DNA of 55,000 bases from Symbiodinium natans (taxonomy: Eukaryota > Sar > Dinophyceae > Suessiales > Symbiodiniaceae), in contig CAJNDS010000125.1 in NCBI GenBank assembly GCA_905221605.1, forward strand, positions 970,696 through 1,025,695. The letters are read 5' to 3'. The position numbers and the translations under genes were made by a program. Under the pieces are notes generated by a model that was not told the origin of the DNA, searched no databases, and saw only the letters and a list, made by a program, of their open reading frames with translations. This document shows, in pieces, positions 11,780-24,276 of this stretch (the stretch's first letter is position 1; every line of letters begins with the position of its first letter).

Positions 11780-12720
11780 AGACGGCCCCGGGGGTTTATA
11801 TGATTTTAATAGGGAGGAGTTTAGATAGATTTAAAAGGGATCCATATGAATTCAAAGGGATGAGCTTAATATAATGTAAAAGGGATGTGTGCGAGTCGAA
11901 AAAGGATCCGGGATGAGTGTGTATAATTTTAAAAGGAATCCATATATAGGCTTTTTCCAAATTCGTAGCCTCCGAGCCGACGCCTTGACATAAAACAGAC
12001 CCCAAATCAGTGCCACGATTCGGGGCCGAGGGGGGCTCCTGGACCACCCCCTTGTCGGATTGAACGAAACCAATTTTTCAAATGGTTTCTTAAAGGGAAT
12101 TAATGGTTTCGGGCCAGTTGGAATGGATGAGGTCGGCCTTTAAAATCACATCCGGCTTTAACATCATAAGGCCCGGCTTTAAGCCAAGAGACCAAGGCAT
12201 CCAAATTCGGAGCTTCCGGGCCGGGGCCTTGACATAAAACAGGACCCCGAATCAGTGCCATTATTCGGGGCCGAAGGGGGCTCCTGGACCACCCCCCTTG
12301 TCGGATTGAACGAAACCAATTTTTCAAATGGTTTCTTAAAGGGAATTAATGGTTTCGGGCCAGTTGGAATGGATGAGGTCGGCCTTTAAAATCACAAGGT
12401 CCGGCTGTAACATCATAAGGCCCGGCTTGAAGCCAAGAGACCAAGGCATCCAAATTCGGAGCCTCCGGGCCGGGGCCTTGACATAAAACAGGACCCCAAA
12501 TCAGTGCCATTATTCGGGGCCGAAGGGGGCTCCTGGACCACCCCCTTTGTCGGATTGAACAAAACCAATTTTTCAAATGGTTTCTTAAAGGGATTAATGG
12601 TTTCGGGCCGGTTGGAATGGATGAGGTCTGCCTTTAAAATCACAAGGTCCGGCTTTAAAATCATAAGGCCCAGCTTTAAGCCGGAGCCTCCGGGCCGAAA
12701 CAAGCCCCAAGTCTTTAAAA
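11780..12720. repeat. ~247-bp tandem repeat
   Basis: Copies marked by CAATTTTTCAAATGG at 12071, 12317 and 12566, with diverged flanking partial copies. The minus strand is open in pieces, but the frames look like repeat by-products. Confidence 0.85.
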
Positions 12721-12845
12721 AAATTGCCGGAATTCGGGAACCGTTTGACTTTAAAGAGGCACCCGCAAACAGTCAGGGGTTCCTGAATAAATCGGCCAGA
12801 TTGACTTTAAAGAGGCGGCCCCTACTAAACAAGGTCCAACTTTAC

Positions 12846-12990
12846 ACCCTAAACCCTTATAAACCCAAACCCTAAACCCTAAACCCTAAACCCTAAACCC
12901 TAAACCCTAAACCCTAAACCCTAAACCCTAAACCCTAAACCCTAAACCCTAAACCCTAAACCCTAAACCCTAAACCCTAAACCCAGCCCC
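12846..12990 (-). repeat. CCCTAAA array
   Basis: About 18 near-perfect heptamers. Confidence 0.95.
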
Positions 12991-13154
12991 TAAGCCTGTC
13001 ATCTTGGTACAAAACAAACTTGATATTTCTATGATACCCTTATTAGTAGTTAAAAAGGTGTTTTAACGGAACCGGTTCCAGAGTTATGGGGCGGTGTCTA
13101 TCCTCAGTGGCTACCGGGTCGGTGTCTGACCATACTGGCAACCGGACGACGTGG

Positions 13155-13275
13155 GTAGGGTTTAGGGTTTAGGGTTTAGGGTTTAGGGTTTAGGGTTTAG
13201 GGTTTAGGGTTTAGCGTTTAGGGTTTAGGGTTTAGCGTTTAGGTTTTAGGGTTTAGGGTTTACTGTAGGGTTTAG
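13155..13275 (+). repeat. TTTAGGG array
   Basis: G-strand heptamers with TTTAGCG variants. Confidence 0.95.
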
Positions 13276-13690
13276 GGGCCCAGTGCTGTCCTTTTCCACT
13301 TTTTTTGTTGGTCCTGGGTTTAGTTTCTTGGTAGCCCGCCGATTTTTTTTTGTTGGTCCTGGGTTCCCTGATACAGTAACCAACTCCAAAGAAAAGAGTG
13401 CCTCTATTGTAACATGGCTATTGGGCTACGAGGTGGTTTTTGGGGGGATTTGTGCCACCAGAGACCCCAAGTCCAAAGCCACCCGAAGGCCTAAACCCTC
13501 ACCCCTAAAGCCGAAACCCTAAACCCGAAACCCTAAACCCCAAGGTTTGGGGGCTTCAAGACGGGGCTTTGCTGGTGTTCCCGCGCACGAAACCCTAAGC
13601 ACCAAACCCTAAACCCTAAACCGGGTGTTCCCGCCAACCCGGGACCTGTCCTCTGCGGCCCGAAGCCCAAAACTCACCGCTTCTTTCCCA

Positions 13691-13830
13691 GGACCCAGAG
13701 CAGGCCCTTTTTCCCTTTTTTTAGGGTTTAGGGTTTAGGGCTAGGGTTTAGGGTTGAGGGTTTAGGGTTTTCCAGAATAGGCCCTTTTTCCCTTTTTTTG
13801 GGGTTTCGGGGACTCCCTTTTGTTTAGGGT
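13691..13830 (+). mobile_element. GACCCAG-family element split by a telomeric block
   Basis: Left end CAG/GACCCAGAGCAGGCCC. A 28-bp stretch (13695-13722) is repeated at 13772-13799 with two mismatches; between the copies lies a TTTAGGG block. Confidence 0.65.
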
Positions 13831-14161
13831 TTAGGGCTCTGGGTTGAGGGTGTATATAGGGTTTGGGGTAACGAGGACGAAGAGGTATAGGTTCGCTGAA
13901 CAGCCCTTTTAGACCAAAAGGGCACACAGCCTTATTCCTAGTGCACTTTTGGGTGTAGTAACCCTCAACCCTAAGCCGTAAGCCCTAAGCCTTGAACCCT
14001 AAGCCCTAAGCCCTAAACCCTAAACCCTAAGCCTATAAGCGCGAAGACCCTAACAGGGTTAGATAAGGAGCTAAGGTACCCAAATCCTGGTTCAGAACCG
14101 CTAGAGTTTCGGGTTTTTGGGGCTTAGGGTTTAGGGTGTAGGGCTTAGGGTTTAGGGTAAG

Positions 14162-14267
14162 ATGTCTGCTTCAAGCAAACTTGGGTCTGACCCGCCATCA
14201 TATCCTGGGTCTCCGCTGCTCCCAAACCTCGTCCCGGAAACGGTTTTACCGCCGAAAGGGTATCAAG
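14162..14267 (+). CDS. Candidate first exon ending at an introner
   Basis: ATG then SASSKLGSDPPSYPGSP, 35 codons, ending AAG exactly where a GACCC element begins (GA donor). It could begin the ZIP gene or another gene. Confidence 0.4.
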
Positions 14268-14387
14268 GACCCAGGATAGGCCCTGATATCTCTTTTTTTA
14301 GGGTTTAAGTTTCCTGATAAGCCCCTTTAGACCAAAAAGGGCAGCCGTTTATTTCTGGCTACTCGTTGGTCCAGGTATTTGGTTCAT
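14268..14387 (+). mobile_element. GACCC-family introner-like element
   Basis: Starts AG/GACCCAGGATAGGCCC, has the AAAAAGGGCA core and ends TACTCGTTGGTCCAG/G. Its ends are inverted repeats and supply GA donor and AG/G acceptor. Confidence 0.65.
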
Positions 14388-14535
14388 GGCACACCGAGTT
14401 CCCGTGACTAGCTAGAGCTGGGGGGACGGCATAGTTTTGTCAGCTAGGGTTCTGGGAGCAGTTGATCTATCAGAAACCCTGAAACCTGAAGCCCGAAACC
14501 CTAAACCCTAAACCCTAAACCCAAAAGCAAGACAG

Positions 14536-14590
14536 GAGATGTTGGAGGACGTTATGGGATCGACGAGTCCATTCAAGGCCCTTGCGTGAG
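14536..14590 (+). CDS. Candidate exon
   Basis: EMLEDVMGSTSPFKALA after ACAG/G. Confidence 0.4.
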
Positions 14591-15189
14591 CCCTTTCCAG
14601 GAAGGTTTCGGGTTTAGGGTTTAGGGTTTTGGGGTTTAGGGTTTAGGGATCAGGGTTTGGCGTTTCATCTGGGCTATAGCTGCAAGTAGGGCCGAAAACT
14701 CCGAGCCTCAAGCCTCAATACGGCCAAGGTACTACCAGAATACTCCGTTTTATCTTGCTGTTTGTCCAGAGTTGGGACTCTTCATTACTACCAGAGCCAC
14801 ATTGTAATTTTCATGCTCAATAGAGCCAACAAGGGCCCACTAGAAATCCTGGTGAATATACTAGGTGTAATATACCTTGTGCAACTCCACCTCGATACTT
14901 GGCTGAAGAATGACCTTGACAAGTCCAATTTCTGGCCCTATTCACTTCGATCTGGGACTTGTTGCTGGAACATGCCCTAAACCCCTCAACCTTCCTTCGA
15001 GGTCCCTAGCTCTCTCTCTCTCTCTCTCAACCCTAAACCCTTTAGGGTTTAGGGTTTAGGGTTTAGGGTTCAGCATCTCAAGTTCGAGCATTTACTAGGC
15101 CAGCAGTGTGTGTAGGCAACGGAAAAAAACCCACCCGCCCAAAGAATCCCATAACATTAAGAAAATAAAAAGTTTTTCTTAATTTCTAG

Positions 15190-15660
15190 TCCGACGCACC
15201 CATGCCGTAACGTCTCACCCCTTCCAAGCACATCGCCCCCCGATAACCAAGACCTGGAATCATGCATTTTCACTGTCACTCGTAACGTCTCACCCCTTCC
15301 AAGCACATCACCCCCCGATAAGCAAGACCTGGAATCATGCATTTTCACTCGTAACGCCTCACCCCTTCCAAGCACATCACCCCCCGATAAGCAAGACCTG
15401 GAATCATGCATTTTCACTCGTAACGCCTCACCCCTTCCAAGCACATCACCCCCCGATAAGCAAGACCTGGAATCATGCTTGGAAGGGGTGAGATGTTACG
15501 AGTGAAAGTGCATGATTCCAGGTCTTGCTCTTATCGGGGGGTGATGTGCTTGGATGATGTGCTTGGAAGGGGTGAGACGTTACGAGTGAAAATACATGAT
15601 TCCAGGTCTTGCTTATCGGGGGGTGATGTGCTTGGAACGGGTGAGGCGTTACGACGGGCC
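15190..15660. repeat. Large palindrome of ~69-bp repeats
   Basis: About four direct copies of a unit containing CAAGACCTGGAATCATGC (15248, 15323, 15392, 15461) face two inverted copies, centred near 15478; able to form a long hairpin. Confidence 0.85.
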
Positions 15661-15694
15661 GATCCTGGGGTCACCCGGGGGGGGGGTGGGGGTT

Positions 15695-16048
15695 TGAGGC
15701 CCCGAAATTCACCGTTGCCGACTTTTGAGGGATTCACCGTTGCCGACTTTTGAGGCCCCCCGAAATTCAACGTTGCCGACTTTTGAGGCCCCCCGAAATT
15801 CACCGTTGCCGACTTTTGAGGCCCCCCGAAATTCACGGGGCCTCAAAAGTCGGCAACGGTGAATTTCGGGGGGGGGCCTCAAAAGTCGGCAACGGTGAAA
15901 TTCACCGTTGCCGACTTTTGGGGTGCCCGAATTCACCGTTGCCGACTTTTGAGGTGCCCGAAATTCACCGTTGCCGACTTTTGAGGTGCCCGAAATTCAC
16001 CATTGCAGACTTTTGAAAGCGAAATTCACCGTTGCCGACTTTTGAATT
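15695..16048. repeat. 33-bp repeats with central inversion
   Basis: About ten copies of a unit containing CACCGTTGCCGACTTTTGAG; the middle two (15836-15897) are inverted. No unique spacers, so not a CRISPR array. Confidence 0.9.
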
Positions 16049-16509
16049 AGGGTTTAAATTATCATATGATAGAGAGGGTTTAGGGTTTAGGGTTTAGGCT
16101 TTAGGGTTTAGGGTTTATAAACTCTATAGGTCCTAAATCCTAAGCCGGCTTCGTACAATTCTGGACTCCCGAGACTCCCATTCCGATCACCGGTGGCACT
16201 TTTTGAGTTCTGGGCTGCGTGGTCTGGAGTGATGAAGATGCTTTCGGGCTCAAGGTTGTTAAGGGTTTAGGGTTTAGGGTTTAGGATTTAGGGTTTAGGG
16301 TTTAGGGGTTGGGGTTTCTTACCTCCTTTAAAAGGTTCTGAAGTATGGGCCCTAATTTGTACAGGGTACCCGTTTAAAGGCCCATACTAAGGGACCGTGA
16401 AACTACCCCAAGAGTGTAGAACACGTCGGACCTCATAAAGGTCTAGCGCGCTTGAGGGTTGTAGGGTTTGTCTCGGGGTGGGTGCACAGTCACATGTAAC
16501 AGTCACATG

Positions 16510-16665
16510 TTTGGATGTTCCCCCTTATGCTAACAGTCCTTCATAGGGATTAATGATAGGGGGTACTATAATCCCTATTAAGGACTGCTTGTATAATTAG
16601 GGTTTAGGGTTTAGGGATAGGGGTTAAGAAGAGGGGGGGGGTGTACTGTAATCCCTATTAAGGAC
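16510..16665. mobile_element. GGATGTTCCCCCTTAT-family element with nested telomeric insertion
   Basis: Inverted-repeat element. A 23-bp part (16563-16585) is repeated at 16643-16665 with one mismatch, flanking a TTTAGGG tract. Other members: 21428-21546, 26873-26966, 39222-39320, 43688-43795. Confidence 0.65.
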
Positions 16666-16778
16666 ATGTGCCTCGTCTTGAAAGCTTGGACCGCCTGCCG
16701 CCGTTTCACTGCCCGTGCTCAGCACCCTCCTCACTTGCCCTGCCGCGCACTCCCCCCACAGCAAGGTGTCGCACAAGC

Positions 16779-16811
16779 ATGTCGTTCTCGATCATGGAGC
16801 TGCAAGACGAC
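16779..16811 (+). CDS. ZIP gene, candidate first exon
   Basis: ATG followed by MSFSIMELQDD, then a GT donor at 16812 in phase with the next exon. The start is the least certain part of the model. An open segment around 17000-17070, and exons at 14162 and 14536, could also belong upstream. Confidence 0.4.
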
Positions 16812-19800
16812 GTGTTCCTCAGAAAGTTTTCAAAAGCGGGTTCCTGCCCCCCCCTAGTACTAGTACTCCAGCACCTACTCCCCGAACTCTAAACCCTAAA
16901 CCCTAAACCCTAAACCCTAAACCCTAAACCTTAAACCCTAAACCCTAAACCCTAAACCCTAAACCCTCTAACTGCCGGGGTTTTGGTCACTGAGGTTGGG
17001 TGGCAGTCGCGCCTACGCCATCGCGAGTCTGCTCGCAGCTGCACCGGCACCTTGCTAGCCCGGTGGGACCTATTTTGCCCCTTTTCGTTGGGTTCTGGGC
17101 TCCCTCCTAAACCCTAAACCCTAAACCCCAACCCTAAACCCTAAACCTAAACCAACCCTAAACCCCAAACCTCAAACCCCAAACCCTAAACCCCAAACCC
17201 CAAACCCCAAACCCCAAACCCCAAACCCCAAACCCCAAACCCCAAACCTCAAACCCCAAACCCTAAACCCTAAACCCTAAACCCTAAACCCAAACCCTTT
17301 GCTACACAAGGCACTGTCCATGACCCTCGGATCGGCAGCTGTTGGCCTCGGTGTCCCGTCCCTTGGGGGAAATGACTCCGTAGGGTTTAGGGTTTAGGGT
17401 TTGGGGTTTAGGGTTTGGGGTTTAGCGGTACCCTTTTCCCTTTTTTGGGGTTCAAGGTTCCCTTATAAAGTAACCAACCCCAAAAAATGGTGCTCTCGTT
17501 GTTTTCTTGGTTCATGGGCTACCAAGCTCCTCAGGAGTGATGTCATGCTTCATGGTCTTACGCGTTTGGGGTTTGAGGTTTTAGGGTTTAGAGTTTAGGG
17601 TTCAGGGTTTAGGGCTCAGGCAAGCAACGACCCTGGGAATCATCTAACCTTTGGAGAGGATATGTGGCGGGAACTACTTGAACCCCAAGCGGAGGTTTGT
17701 GCCCGTAGACATGAACATTGATTGTTGCGTGGGGGTGTAGGGCAGGGTATGTGATGCAAATAATTTCAACTAAGAGGTTCATCTCTACATCTCCTAAGGA
17801 AGCAGATTGGGGGCGGGCTCAGAAAGGCCTGAGGCGGGTAGCTCCTTGTCAAGAACCTACCCCAAACCCTGAACCCTAAACCCTAAACCCTAAACCCTGA
17901 ACCCTAAACCCTAAACCCTGAACCCTAGACCTCCCAAGGTCGGACGTTGTCCAGGCCCGGTTCCAGAACCTATCGGCTGGGCTCCTGATTGGTGCCTGGG
18001 CACCCTTTTGCATTCCTCGGTTGCTCTTGGTTCTAGTAGCCCTAAACCCTAAACCCTAAACCCTAAACCCTAAACCCTAAACCCTAAACCCTAAACCCTA
18101 AACCCTAAACCCTAAACCCTAAACCCTAAACCCTAAACCCTAAACCCTAAGTCTAGGCGCCTTGCTCGCAGAGATCTACCCGATGCTGCACCATCGCCTC
18201 ATAGGTGACGAGAACGACAAGCACCTTGGGGAGCAAACGAACCCTAAATTTGGGTTTAGGGTTTAGGGTTTAGGGTTTAGGCTTTAGGGTTTAGGCTTTA
18301 GGGTTTAGGGTTTAGGGTTTAGGGTTTCGGGGGGGGGGGGGGGGGGGGGTCATCTACCACAATCCCTATGTGGGTATGTGAACTACAAACCTTTTTCCTA
18401 AGCCCTGAACCCTAAACCCTAAACCCTAAACCCGTTTAGGGTTCGTGTGGGTCCTCAGAAGGCATCTGGCAGTGTCGAACTGCGTGTCCGCCTTTGTGGG
18501 CTTCGTGCTGGCCCTGGTGGTAATGTACCTTGGCCTTCTTCTGGCTGGCTCTTAGGACTTGAACTTTTGGGCTTTTGTAGAAACTAGAATAAGGAGCCCA
18601 AAAGTGAAACTTTTCGGAGGTAAACCCTAAACCCGAAACCCTAAACCCTAAACCCTAAACCCCAAACCCCCCTAAGTCTGCCAAGGTACAGCCTCCATTC
18701 CCTGGAGCAGTCGCGCAGTGCCGCTGAGGCGCCGCAGACAGAAGCCAAGGAGTTTCTTGGGAGACCAAAGGTTTAGGGTTTTGGGTTTAGGTCTAGGGTT
18801 TAGGGTTTCGGGTTCAGGGTTTAGGGTTTAGGGCTACGTAGGGTTTAGGGTCTAGGGTTTAGGGTTTAGGTCGTATACCCCTAGTCCCTAAAACCCTAAA
18901 CCCTAAACCCTAAACCCTAAACCCTAAACCCTAAACCCTAAACCCTAAACCCTAAACCCTAAACCCTAAACCCTAAACCCTAAACCCTAAACCCTAAACC
19001 CTAAACCCCAAGCCCTTCGCCCTAAGCCCTTCTAGGGGTTCTTGGGGTCCCCGAGGTTGGAGGATGCAGAGGCTCCCGCTTCACCCCGCGCCGTGGTCCT
19101 GCAGCGCATGGCCACGGCACAGATCGCCAAGTTGCGCAGTGCCCTGGGGGACCAAATGAGGGGTTTAGGGTTTAGGGTTTAGGGTTTAGGGTTTAGGGTT
19201 TAGGGTTTAGGGTTTAGGGTCATGTACCCTATACTACTACAACCCCCCCCCCCCTTTTTAGGGTTTAGGGTATAGGGTTTAGGGTTTAGGGTTTTGGGTT
19301 TAGGGTCATGTACCCTATACTACTACAACCCCCCCCTCCCCCTTTTTGGGTTTAGGGTTTAGGGTCATGTACCCTATACTACTACAACCCCCGCCCCCCC
19401 CCCCCCCCCCCCGCAGGACCCACAGAAGGCCCTTATTCCCTTTTTGAAGGGTTTAGGTTCCCCTACCACCTCCTCCAAACCAAAAAACGGCACCCAGTTT
19501 ATTCCTGGGTTACTCCTGGGTCTAGCCCCTCTGAAGGTATAATGAACCCCCTAACCCTAAACCCTAAACCCCCTAAACCCCCTAAACCCCTAAACCCCCT
19601 AAACCCCTAAACCCCCTAAACCCTAAACCCCCTAAACCCTAAACCCCCTAACCCCCCTAAACCCCCTAAACCCCCTAAACCCCCTAAACCCCCTAAACCC
19701 CCTAAACCCCCTAAACCCCCTAAACCCCCTAAACCCCCTAAACCCTAACGCCTTTTGGGATTCACACGCGCGTCCCGAAGGTGGGAGCTCGAATCTGGAC

Positions 19801-22800
19801 GTCGCCATCAGCACGCTCAGCAAGATGCAGAAGGGAGAGGGCGACATCGATATCGAGATGCTGGACGAGCACCCTGGGGGGCACCAAGTGAGCCCTAAAA
19901 GCTTGGGTGTCCACATGCCCTACATACATGCAACAAGTTCCTATCAAGGTCTAGCCCTAAACCCTAAACCCTAAACCCTAAACCCTAAACCCTAAACCCT
20001 ACATCCTAAATCCTAAACCCTAAACCCTGTATGAAGCCCTAAGCCCTTTTAGGGTTCACTGTCCCCAAGGCAGCTGCACTCCATCGACTTCGCCCTGGAC
20101 TCCATGCGCAGGACGTGCCATGGCGTCGACCTCCTCACCGGAATGGCCACCCAGGAGAGGGTTTAGGGTTTAGGGTTTAGGGTTTAGGGTTTAGGGTTTG
20201 TAGTTTGTAGGGTTTAGGGTTTAGGGGTTGGGGTTTAGGGTTTAGGGTTTAGGGTTTAGGGTTTAGGGTTTAGGGTTTAGGGTTTAGGGTTTAGGGTTTA
20301 GGGTTTAGGGTTTAGGGTTTAGGGTTTAGGGTTTAGGGTTTAGGGTTTAGGGTTTAGGGTTTAGGGTTTGTAGGGTTTTTAGGGTTTAGGGTTTAGGGGT
20401 TGGGGTTTAGGGTTTAGGGTTTAGGGTTTAGGGTTTAGGGTTTGTAGGGTTTGTAGGGTTTAGGGTTTAGGGTTTAGGGTTTAGGGTTTAGGGTTTAGGG
20501 TTTAGGGCTAGCCACCCAGGAGGCGCGGGCGAAGATTGCAGACTTGGTGCAGGACGTCGAGGCGTTGCAAGCGATGAGTCCGCGGAAGGTCGCCCAAGAA
20601 TTCTACTACTTGCTCAAAGTTTAGGGCTTAGGGTTTAGGGTTTAGAGTTTCTACTATTTGCTCAAGAGCCGCAAAAGAATACAAGAACACAATCCCTATA
20701 GTACCCTCCTTACAAGGAACACTTGTTTTTTTGTATTATGTTTTGTTTTTTTTTTTTGTTTTTCATTTTTTTTTGGGGGGGGGTTCTTCAGCAAATGGGG
20801 GGGGTTCTTCAGCAAATGGTTGTAACTACGTAGTATCAGCTCTTCGGATCTTTGATTTTTCTGTTCTGCGGCACAAGAGGATCCCCCGTGTACGAACATC
20901 TGTCTACAGGGGCTTTGAGTTTGAGGGTATGAACGAAGGGGGCTACTTGGAGGTCCATGGATACTTGAAAACCCCAAATAGAAGTATACTACTTTGGAGC
21001 CTAAAAGTACAGTCGTAGTTGGGGTTATAAGTACCCCTGAACCCCTAAACCCTAAACCCTAAACCGCAGTTACTCAGGTCAGCGTCATGGACTCTCAGCT
21101 CCAGCGGGCGAGCGCCAGCCTGAAGCGGCTGCATGCGCAAACAAACCCGGGAGCCTTCCGGCGATGGGGACTGCATCGGACCGCAACGCCTGGATCACAG
21201 GTGAACCAGCTTAGTGATCTTTGTCATAGTTGGGTAACATTTTACATTTTTAAGGGTACTTAAACCCAATAAGGAATATAAATTTAACATTTAATATTAC
21301 CCAACAATGAACAAGAGATCCTAGGACTTTGCAAGCAGTGCTCCGCTTTGAAGGTTCAACCCGAAGCTCTCTAGACCCAGTTTGTCTTCCAGGATGACTC
21401 GAAATCCCAAGCCCTCAGAAAACCTTACACTTGGGATGCTCCCCCTTGTACTAACAGTTATAGTACCACCTACCTGAATAGGGATTATAGCACCCCTACG
21501 AAACTCCCTACTAAGGTCTGTTAGCATACAGGGGGGAACATCCCAACCTTACACCCCAACGCGGCAGGCTACGTACTCAAACTCCCAAACCCTAGAAAAC
21601 TTGGGGTTTAGGGTTTAGGGTTGAGGGTTTCCCCAACCCTAAACCCTAAAACCCTAAAACCCTAAACCCTAAACCCTAAACCCTAAACCCTAAACCCTAA
21701 ACCCTAAACCCTAAACCCTAAACCCTAAACCCTAAACCCTAAACCGTTGCGGATCCCAGGACCAGGATCGCTGCCGCCTACCCTGGGGTCTCATCTTCGC
21801 CGTTGCCATCGACGCAGCCGTGGATGGTATGCTCATCGGCCTCTCCACGTCGACCTCTGTTGCTAGGCTTCGGGTTTGGGGTTTGGGGTTTAGGGTTTGG
21901 GGTTTAGGGTTTAGGGTTTGGGGTTTGGGGTTTGGGGTTGAGGGTTTTGGGGTTTGGGGTTTGGGGTTTAGGGTTTGGGGCCCGAATACCTCATACCCTA
22001 AACCATACACCACACCCTGAACCCTGAACCCTTAAAACTCTCGACCCGAGTTGCAAGAGCTAGACCCTAAACCCTAAAACCCTAAACCCTGAACCCTAAA
22101 CCCTAAACCCTTAAAGGGCCCAACAGCAGAGGTTGGCGCCGGGATGCTGATGGCTATCGCCACGGTCATCGAGATCCTTGGGGTCAGAATGTGCTCGAAA
22201 GTTGGGGTTTAGGGTTGGTTTAGGGTTTAGGGTTTAGGGTTTAGGGTTTAGGGTGTAGGGTGTAGGGTGTAGGGTTTAGGGTTTAGGGTTTAGGGTTTGG
22301 TGTTATATCCCCAAAACCCTAAACCCTCAAGACCAGGATAAACAGAACGTCGTATGTGATGCCATTCTGAATTTCCAAAGTTTTGTGTCTAAACAAGTTG
22401 GCACCACACAAAGCCCCGTCCCCGAAAGCAAAGTCCAAGCACTGAGCCCAAGTAAATTGATCCACAGCGTCCCTCAAAGCCAAACGTTCAACTTACTCAA
22501 ACCGCTGCACTTGACAACGTATCATTCTGAATGTGCCTTGCTATTTGTCTAACCCTATACTTCCAGGGACCCAATAGTTAGGTTCCTAGAACCCTTAAGG
22601 TCTCAAATGCTAGGTCCCTGGAAGTATAGGGTAATCCACAAAACGAATGCAATCAAATCACCGAAGGTCCCAACAGGCGCCCAAAGGCCCCCAGGTTTAG
22701 GGTTTATAGGGTTTGTAGGGTTTTTTGGGGTTTTTTGGGGTTTATAGGGTTTAGGGTTTAGGGTTTAGGGTTTAAGGCGCCAAAAGGCCTCCAGAACAAG

Positions 22801-24244
22801 GGCCGCCTCGAGAGGTCCAAGGCCCAAGCCCCGGGACACCAAGAGGCCAAGCAGCCCACACGGCCAAACGGGGTTTAGGGTTCAGGGTTTAGGGCAAGGG
22901 TTTAGGGTTTGAGGTTCAAGGGTTAGGGATCCTCTACCCCGGTCCGTATGAGACCCCTAGTACCGGAGACCTCTTATAGACCCTGAACCTAAACCCTAAA
23001 TTGCGGTTTAGGGTTTAGGGTTTAGGGTTTAGGGTTTAGGGTTTAGGGTTTAGGGTTTAGGGTTTAGGGTTTAGGGTTTAGGGTTTAGGGTTTAGGGCTG
23101 AGGCGATTTAAGGTTTAGGTTTTTTCTTTTTTCGGTGCCCTTTTCGTGCCCAAAGGATGGGATTTCTCGGCTACAGCTTCTCCTGCTCGCTCGTATGCGA
23201 AGTGACGAAGCTGGGCTGCTGTCAGGGAGGAGCTCGTAGGCTTTCCAGGGAGGAATTAAGGGCTTCAAAAAACAAACCTAAAGCTTAAACCCTAAGCCTT
23301 ATAAACCCCAAGCCCTAAACCCTGAACCCTAAACCTTATAGCCCTAAACCCTGAACCTTATAACCCTAAACCCTGAACCTTAAACCCCACACCGCAAGCT
23401 TGGGGGTGAGTTTCTGGAACAGCAGCCCAGGAAATTCAAGTGGCGCGGCGGCGTTCTTGCGGGCTTGTTGGCACTGCCTCCCCTGTGCCTTCTGGCGTTT
23501 GGCGTCTCGCATCCTGAGTTTCTACTCTGTTTGAAAGGATGCAATGGGTTTAGGATTTAGGGATGGTTTAGGGTTTAGGGTTTAGGGTTGGGGTTTAGGG
23601 TTTAGGGTCTAGGGTCTAGGGTTTTGGGTTTAGGGGTTCTTAGGCAGCCCCAAAAAGGTGTGGTCCTATTTAAAGTGCGCGAGCCGTGGACCGTGGAGTC
23701 GTTTGAGGCTCATTTCGTCCCCAACGCTTTCTTTTGTTTCGTGGCTTTAGGGTTGGGGTTTAGGTTTGCATCTTTGACTGGCCCTTACACAAAGAGTAAA
23801 GGAGTTTAGGGTTTACCCTAAACCCTAAACCCTAGACCCTAGACCCTAAACCCTAAACCCTAAATGTCACTAAACCCTCTTAACGACCGAGGCGTGGGAG
23901 CTTTTGCCATCGGCGAAGCACTTCAGAGCTGCTTCGTCTTTACGGGCCTCGTGAGCTTCGCTCTGGTTGCGGTGCTCTTCCTCGTGATTCAGGAGCTCCT
24001 GCTGTTTTTAGTTTCAGCTTTTTTTTTTTTTTTTTTTGGGGGGGGGGGGAGTTGTAGAGTCTTAGTTTTAGAGTTTTAGAGTGTTAGGGTTTGGATTTTA
24101 GGGTTTAGGGCATTTTAGGGTTCAGCGGGTTCTAGGACCCAAGGTAAGCTCTTTTTCCTGTCTTTTAGGTTCTCGGTTCCCTTGCGAGCCCCTTTTGAAC
24201 CAAAAAGGGTACCCTTTTTTGGTTTAGGGTTTAGGGTTTAGGGT

Positions 24245-24276
<32 letters not shown>

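Noticed and set aside
11796-12703. Repeated minus-strand open frames
   Set aside because: They follow the 247-bp tandem repeat; copies differ in length so the frame is not kept, and no protein family is evident.
15695-16048. CRISPR-like regularly spaced repeats
   Set aside because: Units are contiguous without unique spacers, some are inverted, and the genome is eukaryotic.
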